Assembly: GCA_964466625.1 (NCBI GenBank) | Contig: CAYXQF010000106.1 | Coordinates: 1-5,501 of the forward strand | Reading direction: 5' to 3' | Length of the DNA stretch: 5,501 nucleotides | Source: QALR01 sp964466625 | GTDB taxonomy: Bacteria > Bacillota > Clostridia > Oscillospirales > CAG-272 | Shown here: one piece after another, positions 1 to 5,501 of the stretch | Layout: the number at the start of each line of letters is the position of its first letter | How positions within the stretch are numbered: position 1 is the stretch's first letter | Translations under genes and position numbers: made by a program | The notes under the pieces: model-generated | What the model saw: the letters and a program-made list of their open reading frames with translations, nothing else | Database searches by the model: none | What the model was told of the DNA's origin: nothing

Positions 1-1067
1 TCAAGATACTTTAACGTCATATCCAACTGTTTAATCATATCCATATTATCGACGGTAGTTTCGTCGTTAGTATATGTCGATGTAATTCCACAGTTAGCTA
101 TTTCAAGTCTTTGTATCGGTTTAATTGTTGTGGTAGTAGCTTGTGTAGAAGAATCTGTTGTAGTCGTTTCCAAGAAGGACAAGTCACTTACATCCAAGCC
201 GGAAAGTGTGAGCACCTTTAGATTAGCCATACCACCAAGATACTTGTTCCATTCAAGCGTTTGTCCGCTTCTTTCATTACCCGCAAGAAGCAATTTTTCC
301 ATATTGGTAAACTTGGAGAGCGTTGCAAAGCCTGTTATTTCATTGTTCTCAGCATACAACTCTTTCAATGCGCTCATATTTTGGAGCGAAATGATTTGGT
401 TAACAGAGCAATTTGAAATATTCAATATCTGCATCGCGGTCAAGTCCACAAGAGCCGCAATATCGTTTATTCCTGCGTTGTCATTGAGATACAAAACCTC
501 AAGAAGTGTCATCTTTTCAAGACTTGCAATATCACTTATGTTATTCTCACCCAAATAAAGTTTGGTCATAGCTGTCATATTTTTGAGGGCGGTAACATCA
601 CTAATATTATTGCAATGCAATCTCAACTCAGTAAGAGTAGTTAATTTATTCAAAGAAGAAATACTTGTAATATTGTTGTTATTCAAGGACAAATATGTCA
701 AATATACTTTATCAGACAAAACCGCTATATCATCACTATCAATATTGTTGTTTGACAGCGTGAGAAGTGTAAGCATCGGGGTTTGACTAAGCAAAGATAT
801 GTCGGACAAATTGTTGTTATCCAAGTACAACTCTTTGAGTTTGCTATAAATATCATCCGACGAGAAGAACATATCAAGAGAAGTCAAATTGTTGCTTGAA
901 AGATCTACGAGTTTCAAGTTTATCATATTTGACAAAATCGGAGTTCCTCTAACAGCTTCGCTCGAAATGCCAACGTTATTGGCAATAAAGCTTTCAAGAT
1001 AGGTAAGTCCTGCGATTTCGGACACCCCTTCTGTAATATTCAAGCCGGAGATATTCAAAAGTCTAAG
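1..1067 (-). repeat. Leucine-rich-repeat tract encoding an internalin-like domain
   Basis: Counting residues of the large protein, repeat units begin at about 685, 735, 761, 783, 807, 829, 851, 873, 896, 918, 940, 967 and 1002. Between 761 and 940 the period is 22 to 24 residues with the pattern LxxLxLxxNNIxDIxxLxxM, the SDS22/internalin LRR type. Examples are LKELYLDNNNLSDIS and MTKLYLGENNISDIA. The unit at 940 is lengthened, and a Thr-rich insert (984-998) separates the last two visible units. The fold would be a curved solenoid used for binding. The tract continues past the left edge or ends just beyond it. At DNA level the repeats are too diverged to count as exact repeats. Confidence 0.92.
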
Positions 1068-3119
1068 GTTTTCGCAATATGTTAAGCCTGTCAAATCGGT
1101 TATGGGTTTGTGAAATCCTCCCGCGCCATCCTCAAACCAATCGTTGTATTTGCTCAAATCGAGGCTAACAAACTTTGTATTCTTTAATGCCTCGGTTGTA
1201 AGCTGCGTATAACCGAAACGGTCGCGCATCTCAATCATCAAAGCGGCGCAAAGAGACGGCGAAATGTTATCGCTGTAACTAAGAGATGTATTGTTGGGAT
1301 TTTCAACTGTGATAACATATTCAAGTTCAAAACTATTGCTACCCGCATCGGTAGGATAAGTTACTTGAACAGTTATGGGGCAAGTTGTACCGTTAATAGC
1401 TTGCTCGTTTACGGTTACTGTGTTTTGCTCGATAACAACAGTATTGATGTCTTTACTAATCCACTTTATTTCGCATCCGTAGGTGTCTTCGTCTGCCCAA
1501 AGAGCATCACCATTGGAGAAGGAATTTTCAACCTTACTTGCGATTTCACCGATTATGTAATGTCGAATTTCATCCTCGGTGATAGCCGTAAGAGATACAT
1601 CGTCAAAGTAAACCTTGCCGTCATCTTCAAGAGGTTCGCCGTTAAAGGTGATAGTAGCTACAAGGTCAATCGTCTTAGCGGATGTTCCACGCTTGATTTG
1701 GCTGATAGGTTCATAAACGCCATTATTGTTTATTACCCATTCAATTCTTACTTCGTAAACACTTCCGCTTGTAGAGCCAACCTGCTTGTTGGAAATTTTG
1801 CGGATTAAATTCAAGTCGCAATCAATTTCTCCGCCGGAAATCGTACTTGTACCCGAAAGCGTACCGTTTGTAACATTCTTTAAGTAGCTTACGATCTCTG
1901 CTTTTGTAGGTGTAGAATATGCACCCTTTGCGAGAAGCGTGAAAGTTAGTGTTTCGGAAGATTCCTTTGTGACACCATCTTCCAAATAGGAAGTAATTGT
2001 TGCAGTAAGTGTAATGTTACTATCATATGTCTGCTTGTTAAATACACCCGTGTTGGAGAATACACCAGCATCGGAACTTCTCCAAACAATTTGGCTGTAA
2101 AACATACGATTTTCATCATATTTAATTTCTGTAGGAAGTTCCCAATCAGATTTTATCACACCGTTATACTGATTAACCTCGCTATTTATCTGCTCCATAT
2201 AATATTGCATATAAGGAGAGATCGACTTCTCATATATAGCATATACTGTCAATTCAGAGGTCAAATTGGTATAATCGGGAGCAACGTATTCGGTCTTGGA
2301 AAGCGACCAAAGTCCATTTGTGTACCCACTGAGTAACGGTACGTCGGGAATCGTATTCAAATTTGCACCGATTTGAACAGATTTCTTAGTCAAAATCTCC
2401 CCATCGGTATTGCAGAACAATACATTGACTCTATCACCGTAATTGTCAACCTCTTGCTTTGCAAGTTTTCTTTGAAGAATAATAGCATCGGCTATATCCA
2501 CAACTGAATCGTTTTGTGTATTTGCAAAAATTAACTGAAAATCGGAAAACGTATGCAATTTAGCAAGATGACGTCTTATATATACAGCATCCCCTATATC
2601 AACAATGTTGTCAAAATTCACATCACCTATTTCGTAAATGTGGAGTTTTGCAAAATTACAACACAAATCAACATTATCGACTACGCTGTTGGCTCCAACA
2701 CGCTTGGCAATATTATTTCCGGTTGGATCCAGTTTTATTAAATCATATGTTCCATATGCTAAATTTTCATCAACCCTGAATGTCAGTTCAACTAAATCTA
2801 CTTTTTTATTTGTATTCGTAGCTCTTGAATAATTAAGACATATTTTATTTTCATCCAATGTGTTAACTATAACATCAGCTATTTCGTTATAACCTATTAA
2901 AGTAAGATTATCCGTGTCGTACGACAACTGCATTTCTATTCCAGCAATGTTTGCTGTTTCTGTGATGTAAATTGTAGTAGTAAATTCTTCGCCTTGTCTT
3001 ACTTCAAACTCTGTTGAAGATATGTGTATGTTTTCTTGTTCCGTAGCACTAACGGAGAAAACAAACAAAGAACAAAGAGCCGCAACAACAAGTGCTATTA
3101 CAACTAAAGATTTCTTCAT
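1..3119 (-). CDS. Large secreted protein: cohesin-like, dockerin, InlB-type repeat, Ig-like modules, internalin-like LRR (C-terminus outside window)
   Basis: The frame is open from the ATG at 3119 to the left window edge: 1039 codons plus two bases, with no stop, so the C-terminus is missing. Residues 1-25 are a signal peptide (MKKS, hydrophobic core, cleavage likely after SVSA). Residues 28-162 look cohesin-like (AGIEMQLSYD, then LTLIGY). Residues 165-222 are a dockerin with two calcium-loop motifs. Residues 231-297 are an InlB-type repeat ending in TVYAIYE. Residues 300-607 hold three Ig-like modules resembling atrophied bacterial Ig domains, each with a W after a beta strand (W346, W461, W553) and the first with a typical ELP turn before it. 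From about 640 to the edge runs an LRR domain of 22-residue SDS22/internalin type. By inference it is an extracellular binding protein that docks through its dockerin and presents the LRR surface to a protein or glycan. No catalytic domain is seen in the part present. It follows the zinc-ribbon gene by 12 bases. A wall anchor or further repeats may lie in the missing part. Confidence 0.93.
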   Translation of the reverse strand, partial: MKKSLVVIALVVAALCSLFVFSVSATEQENIHISSTEFEVRQGEEFTTTIYITETANIAGIEMQLSYDTDNLTLIGYNEIADVIVNTLDENKICLNYSRATNTNKKVDLVELTFRVDENLAYGTYDLIKLDPTGNNIAKRVGANSVVDNVDLCCNFAKLHIYEIGDVNFDNIVDIGDAVYIRRHLAKLHTFSDFQLIFANTQNDSVVDIADAIILQRKLAKQEVDNYGDRVNVLFCNTDGEILTKKSVQIGANLNTIPDVPLLSGYTNGLWSLSKTEYVAPDYTNLTSELTVYAIYEKSISPYMQYYMEQINSEVNQYNGVIKSDWELPTEIKYDENRMFYSQIVWRSSDAGVFSNTGVFNKQTYDSNITLTATITSYLEDGVTKESSETLTFTLLAKGAYSTPTKAEIVSYLKNVTNGTLSGTSTISGGEIDCDLNLIRKISNKQVGSTSGSVYEVRIEWVINNNGVYEPISQIKRGTSAKTIDLVATITFNGEPLEDDGKVYFDDVSLTAITEDEIRHYIIGEIASKVENSFSNGDALWADEDTYGCEIKWISKDINTVVIEQNTVTVNEQAINGTTCPITVQVTYPTDAGSNSFELEYVITVENPNNTSLSYSDNISPSLCAALMIEMRDRFGYTQLTTEALKNTKFVSLDLSKYNDWFEDGAGGFHKPITDLTGLTYCENLRLLNISGLNITEGVSEIAGLTYLESFIANNVGISSEAVRGTPILSNMINLKLVDLSSNNLTSLDMFFSSDDIYSKLKELYLDNNNLSDISLLSQTPMLTLLTLSNNNIDSDDIAVLSDKVYLTYLSLNNNNITSISSLNKLTTLTELRLHCNNISDVTALKNMTAMTKLYLGENNISDIASLEKMTLLEVLYLNDNAGINDIAALVDLTAMQILNISNCSVNQIISLQNMSALKELYAENNEITGFATLSKFTNMEKLLLAGNERSGQTLEWNKYLGGMANLKVLTLSGLDVSDLSFLETTTTDSSTQATTTTIKPIQRLEIANCGITSTYTNDETTVDNMDMIKQLDMTLKYL
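1299..2222 (-). other. Three Ig-like modules of the large secreted protein
   Basis: Residues 300-607 contain three beta-rich modules, each with a Trp near the end of an early strand (IVWRSS at 344, IEWVIN at 459, IKWISK at 551) and later strands such as LTATIT, LVATIT and ITVQVT. The first also has the ELP turn and the SNTGVF motif typical of atrophied bacterial Ig domains. Spacing between the tryptophans is 115 and 92 residues. These modules probably act as a spacer that lifts the LRR domain from the dockerin. The second and third are more divergent, so their limits are uncertain. Confidence 0.6.
2454..2627 (-). other. Dockerin domain within the large secreted protein
   Basis: Residues 165-222 hold two EF-hand-like calcium loops. 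Loop 1 (D166, N168, D170, V173, D174, D177) matches the type I dockerin pattern exactly and is followed by the helix AVYIRRHLAKL. Loop 2 (N200, Q202, D204, V207, D208, D211, then AIILQRKLAK) is weaker: Asn replaces the first Asp, and Gln the usual Asn at position 3. Dockerins bind cohesins with high affinity in a calcium-dependent way. Here the domain is internal and starts right after a cohesin-like domain, rather than at the C-terminus as in most cellulosomal enzymes. Confidence 0.85.
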
Positions 3120-3124
3120 AATTT

Positions 3125-3130
3125 CCTCCT
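3125..3130 (-). promoter_or_regulatory. Ribosome binding site (AGGAGG) of the large LRR protein gene
   Basis: A perfect AGGAGG on the minus strand lies 5 bases before the ATG at 3119-3117, inside the 12-base gap after the zinc-ribbon gene's stop. It fixes the start of the large gene. The gap is too short for a separate promoter or terminator. Confidence 0.85.
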
Positions 3131-3131
3131 A

Positions 3132-4130
3132 TTAGTTTTCTGGTAACAGTTTTTCTTCATAGGCTTTTTTCAGATCTTCTTCATCTAAAAATTCACCCCA
3201 AAAATCTTCAACTTGAACCGGTTCACCTGTACGCCAATCTTCAATATATGCAACATTGTTAATCCATTCACGGCAAGTTCCTTCCACTGTGGTAATCATA
3301 TAATAATTTGTTTCTGTTACCACCCACTCTCCATTTACAAGAGTTTGTGCTTCGCAATAAAGCGGCAAATAAACAGTATATTTGACCACCCTCCAATTAT
3401 ATGGTGTTCCGTTTGAATTAAAATACAACGCATTATATGTAACCTCTTTCGATGCGGAAGAATCATCCGATCCAGATTGTGTATGAGAGGTGCCAATACT
3501 TTGCGAGAATTTTTGCTTAAATTTTATGCCGTTACCAAACGCTGAAATCGCTTCTTCAAGTTCTTCTTCAAATCCTAATTCAATGCTTATATCGCTTGAC
3601 CAACTATGAGAGTTAGAAACGGAGTAAGAAACAGATATTTCATTCGCGGTGGTATAACCTTCCTCGCCATCATAATACTCTCCAAAATCGTTTTCTGGAT
3701 TAGATATCTTCATAATCATTCCATAATTGTAATCATAAGGATCATAAAATACTATTTTTTGATTTCCGTCTTGCACTTCTCCAATCGACGTTTTAGAATA
3801 TGTAATATATTCGTACCATTCTTTAGAATAATCTTCTAAGATTCCTCCACATTTAGAACATTTAATTTCGTTCATCCCTGCTTCAGATCCACATTGAGAA
3901 CAAATTTTTAATTTGGGTTCTATTTCTTCAGGATACGCTCCATCTTGTGCTATCTCGCCAACCGATGGCTTTTCATACTTAACAACACCATCTTTGTTGG
4001 TTAAGCTATTCCAAAGTTCTGAAATGCCACCTTCTGACCAAGCTGCCGTAGCAACGACAGTTCCAAACAAAATAGAAAACGCTGATATTATTGAAATAAT
4101 AACAACGAGTTTCCGTCTTTTACTGCTCAT
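3132..4130 (-). CDS. Membrane-anchored zinc-ribbon protein with Ser-rich beta region, unknown function
   Basis: The product has 332 residues and I do not recognise its family. Residues 1-7 are basic (SSKRRK) and 8-30 form one hydrophobic segment, so a signal anchor or uncleaved signal with the rest outside the cell is expected from the positive-inside rule. A zinc ribbon follows: C77-x2-C80 and C91-x2-C94, with Gly after each pair. It is flanked by two related segments, KPSVGEIAQDG (54-64) and KTSIGEVQDG (113-122). Residues 164-235 hold two Ser-rich, alternating polar/hydrophobic stretches (SVSYSVSNSHSW and FSQSIGTSHTQSGSDDSSAS) around an acidic, helix-prone GFEEELEEAISAFG. Then come strands with Trp and Tyr (NWRVVKYTVYLPLY), possible disulfide partners C259 and C286, and an acidic C-terminal helix. 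The Ser-rich pair resembles the insertion region of aerolysin/ETX-MTX2 pore formers, but this is only a resemblance. The start is fixed by AGGAGG at 6 bases; it overlaps the upstream gene by 11 bases and ends in TAA followed in frame by TAG. Confidence 0.9.
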   Translation of the reverse strand: MSSKRRKLVVIISIISAFSILFGTVVATAAWSEGGISELWNSLTNKDGVVKYEKPSVGEIAQDGAYPEEIEPKLKICSQCGSEAGMNEIKCSKCGGILEDYSKEWYEYITYSKTSIGEVQDGNQKIVFYDPYDYNYGMIMKISNPENDFGEYYDGEEGYTTANEISVSYSVSNSHSWSSDISIELGFEEELEEAISAFGNGIKFKQKFSQSIGTSHTQSGSDDSSASKEVTYNALYFNSNGTPYNWRVVKYTVYLPLYCEAQTLVNGEWVVTETNYYMITTVEGTCREWINNVAYIEDWRTGEPVQVEDFWGEFLDEEDLKKAYEEKLLPEN

Positions 4131-4935
4131 TGTGTGCCTCCTCTATAATAATTTTATTTTGCAACACTTGATACTCCGATGGCATTAAGCTATCACCATT
4201 ATCAAGTGAATACATACTGTTTACATTGATTTGCAAATTAGTTTCTGTCTTGGTTGTAACCTTTGATTTGAATTTCAAATTCATAAATGTTACTTCACCC
4301 GTGGTATTATTGGTAGTAACATAGTTCAAATGAATAACTCCATTCGTTGAACTGTTCTGAATTACACAATCATCCACGTCCGTAACTTCTATCAATTCAA
4401 GCAAGTCGCTATCGTAGGTTACATCCATATCAAGACCGCAGAAATTAACTTCACCGTAAATTCCAATTAAAACATTAAATTCCGAGCCGCACAAAGAATA
4501 AACCGTATCCGCACAAATCGCATTAGTAATATTTGAAATATTCGTATATGATGCGATAATATCGGTGTTTTGAGTGATATTAGAATAATCACCAATCCAA
4601 CCATTAAAAATATAGCCTATTCTTTGGGGGGGCGTTGGTGCGTTAAACGCCCCTCCTTTTTTTGACTCTTTAATAGTAATCGGGATTCCGTCATCAGTAA
4701 TAAAACGAACCACATATTTTGCATTATCGTCATTCGTTTCGTTTCCGGGGGTATTCGTTTGCTCATCGTTTCCTGTGGACGGTGGATTACTTTCACCACT
4801 ATTTGGCGGTGTGGGAGTAGTGCCACCATTGTCATTAGGTTCTTTGTTCCCGCAAGAAGCCAAGCAAACTACTTGAAGTAGAATTATGGCGCAAATCAAA
4901 AACAACGAAATTGTTTTTCGATTTATTCGCATCAT
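4120..4935 (-). CDS. Surface lipoprotein with InlB-type repeat and cohesin-like domain
   Basis: The product has 271 residues. The N-terminus has basic residues (R3, R6, K7), a hydrophobic stretch at about 9-26 and a lipobox L25-A26-S27-C28, so lipidation at Cys28 and anchoring to the outer face of the membrane are expected. Residues 30-72 form a low-complexity linker rich in Pro, Thr, Asn, Gly and Ser, a typical wall-spanning spacer. Residues 74-131 are an InlB-type repeat (VRF strand, APTPP turn, FNGWIG core, ASY closing strand). Residues 132-266 resemble a cohesin-type domain with FCGLDMDVTYD and LLELIEV, close to the pattern of the upstream partial protein. Role by inference: a membrane-tethered receptor for a dockerin partner; the large protein encoded two genes downstream carries a dockerin. 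The start is the ATG of an ATGA overlap with the upstream stop. The final GAG GAG codons also supply the ribosome site of the next gene, which overlaps by 11 bases. A run of seven A followed by a GC-rich inverted repeat lies at codons 91-104. Confidence 0.9.
   Translation of the reverse strand: MMRINRKTISLFLICAIILLQVVCLASCGNKEPNDNGGTTPTPPNSGESNPPSTGNDEQTNTPGNETNDDNAKYVVRFITDDGIPITIKESKKGGAFNAPTPPQRIGYIFNGWIGDYSNITQNTDIIASYTNISNITNAICADTVYSLCGSEFNVLIGIYGEVNFCGLDMDVTYDSDLLELIEVTDVDDCVIQNSSTNGVIHLNYVTTNNTTGEVTFMNLKFKSKVTTKTETNLQINVNSMYSLDNGDSLMPSEYQVLQNKIIIEEAHNEQ
4137..4142 (-). promoter_or_regulatory. Ribosome binding site (AGGAGG) of the zinc-ribbon protein gene
   Basis: A perfect AGGAGG on the minus strand lies 6 bases before the ATG at 4130-4128. 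It falls within the last codons of the lipoprotein gene (the Glu-Glu-Ala codons), so it decides this start and implies that initiation happens while the upstream gene is being translated. Confidence 0.85.
4626..4663 (+). terminator. Intrinsic-terminator-like hairpin, antisense inside lipoprotein gene
   Basis: On the plus strand an 11-pair stem can form between 4626-4636 and 4646-4656. Its core is GGGGCGTT paired with AACGCCCC, extended by a G-U wobble (4628/4654) and two more G-C pairs, with a 9-base loop, and it is followed at once by seven T (4657-4663). This is the textbook shape of a rho-independent terminator, but it lies antisense within a coding gene and no plus-strand gene is recognised upstream. 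It could stop antisense transcription, or it may simply come from the codons for K92-Q104 (Lys-Lys-Gly-Gly ... Pro-Pro-Gln). Structure is certain from sequence; function is a guess. Confidence 0.3.
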
Positions 4936-5501
4936 TGAATTGTCACCAAGCCGTCAACAAATTCGCAAGTGGAATCTATAATTGTCGATCCGTCCATTTC
5001 CTTAACGCTTGTCATTTCAACATAAACGCTCGTCGCATCTGCAGTCGTGTCTTTAATTCTGAAAGTAAGAGCAATAATCTCTCTGCTCTTTGTCTTTTCT
5101 GTCGCTGCGCTGAAATTCAAAAGAACACCGTTATCGAGATATTCAGTATTAACGACCACATCAAGATCGAGATCGGAATCATAAGATACAAGCTCCAAGA
5201 TAGCATTGTCATAGTAAATGGTTATATCAAAGCCACACGTTTTAACTGTGCCATCTACGCTAACAAGGAGTGTTACAGTATCTCCGACACTTCCGGTTGC
5301 CGATTCAACAGTAAATATATTCTTGCTATCATCGTAAACTGCAACTACACTTTCGTTTTTCGTTACGTTAGCATAGTTACCATTCCAACCAAGGAATGTT
5401 GCTCCCGATTTTGTGGGGTTGGTAGGCGGAGTTGCCGCTTTGCCTTCTGCTACGGTTGAAGTTCCGAGAACCGTCGTTCCATCATAATCATAGAACGTTA
5501 C
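4932..5501 (-). CDS. Cohesin-like domain protein with InlB-type repeat, 3' part only
   Basis: The minus-strand frame is open from the right window edge to a TGA at 4934-4932, giving 189 codons without a start; the true N-terminus lies beyond the window. Visible residues 1-58 fit an InlB_B/Listeria-Bacteroides repeat: a V-F-x-D-x-D-G-like opening strand, a Pro-rich turn (TPPTNPTKSG), a GWNG core and a closing AVY strand. Residues 59-189 look like a cohesin-type beta sandwich, with alternating hydrophobic strands and the signature CGFDITIYYD followed by LELVSYDSD. These domains act outside the cell: cohesins bind dockerins, and InlB repeats serve as stalks or adhesion modules. The next gene has the same domain pair, so the two are probably paralogues. 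A TTG at 5198-5196 could be called as a start, but it lies inside the cohesin-like domain and open coding continues upstream, so it is unlikely to be real. The family call is from pattern only; the missing N-terminus may hold a signal peptide or more repeats. Confidence 0.85.
   Translation of the reverse strand, partial: VTFYDYDGTTVLGTSTVAEGKAATPPTNPTKSGATFLGWNGNYANVTKNESVVAVYDDSKNIFTVESATGSVGDTVTLLVSVDGTVKTCGFDITIYYDNAILELVSYDSDLDLDVVVNTEYLDNGVLLNFSAATEKTKSREIIALTFRIKDTTADATSVYVEMTSVKEMDGSTIIDSTCEFVDGLVTIQ
4943..4947 (-). promoter_or_regulatory. Ribosome binding site (GGTGA) of the lipoprotein gene
   Basis: On the minus strand GGTGA lies 7 bases before the ATG at 4935-4933 and matches the GGTGA part of the 16S anti-Shine-Dalgarno complement. 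It sits inside the last codons of the upstream gene, whose TGA overlaps this ATG as ATGA. The spacing favours the first of two adjacent ATG codons (4935 rather than 4932). The arrangement points to translation coupled to the upstream gene. Confidence 0.55.

Noticed and set aside
130..786. Open frames on the plus strand opposite the LRR region
   Set aside because: They lie wholly antisense to a 1039-codon frame with clear domains. They show no ribosome sites or known motifs, and their composition is that expected from the complement of Leu/Asn-rich codons.
1..1067. Possible CRISPR or tandem DNA repeat
   Set aside because: The periodicity is at protein level (22-residue LRR units); the DNA units diverge and there are no conserved repeats with unique spacers.
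1365..2336. Plus-strand open frames opposite the Ig-like and InlB-repeat part
   Set aside because: They are shadows of the minus-strand gene with no recognisable domain or ribosome site.
3549..3570. TTCTTCAA-type short direct repeat
   Set aside because: It is explained by consecutive Glu codons in the acidic segment of the zinc-ribbon protein.
3213..4188. Plus-strand open frames opposite the zinc-ribbon gene
   Set aside because: The minus-strand gene has a perfect ribosome site, a membrane segment and a zinc ribbon; the plus-strand frames have none.
4617..4835. A second minus-strand frame within the lipoprotein gene
   Set aside because: It is an out-of-frame reading of the Pro/Thr-rich linker and has no ribosome site. 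It matters only as where a frameshift at A7 might lead.
4911..5459. A 182-codon plus-strand frame opposite the partial cohesin-like protein
   Set aside because: It is long but antisense to a frame with clear InlB-repeat and cohesin-like signatures, and its Cys-rich translation matches no known pattern.

Overview
The window is almost wholly protein-coding on the minus strand. It looks like part of one operon for secreted or surface-anchored proteins of a low-GC Gram-positive bacterium, most likely a Clostridia-type Bacillota member from an anaerobic community such as a gut. The support is an AT-rich sequence with strong AGGAGG ribosome sites, a Gram-positive style lipoprotein, a cohesin/dockerin module pair, InlB-type (Listeria-Bacteroides) repeats and an internalin-like leucine-rich-repeat (LRR) domain. 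I cannot name a genus, and no gene deserves a gene symbol.

In transcription order (right to left) there are four genes. (1) 5501-4932 is the 3' part of a protein with an InlB-type repeat and a cohesin-like domain; its start lies outside the window. (2) 4935-4120 is a lipoprotein with a Pro/Thr/Asn-rich linker and the same InlB-repeat plus cohesin-like pair. (3) 4130-3132 is a membrane-anchored protein of unknown function with a CxxC...CxxC zinc ribbon and a Ser-rich beta region resembling the insertion region of aerolysin-type pore formers. (4) 3119-1 is a very large secreted protein with signal peptide, cohesin-like domain, dockerin, InlB-type repeat, three Ig-like modules and an LRR domain that runs off the left edge. 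Genes 1/2 overlap by 4 bases, genes 2/3 overlap by 11 bases, and genes 3/4 are 12 bases apart, so co-transcription and translational coupling are very likely. No gene-free stretch exceeds 12 bases. No tRNA, rRNA, CRISPR array, transposase or intergenic promoter is seen.

A working model (inference) is a small surface adhesion or scaffold cassette. The lipoprotein holds a cohesin at the membrane, and the large secreted protein carries a dockerin that could dock to it while displaying an LRR binding surface. No carbohydrate-active enzyme is present, which sets this apart from a classical cellulosome locus. The zinc-ribbon protein is the least explained member. A strong hairpin followed by seven T on the plus strand lies inside gene 2; read on the coding strand, the same place is A7 followed by a stem-loop.
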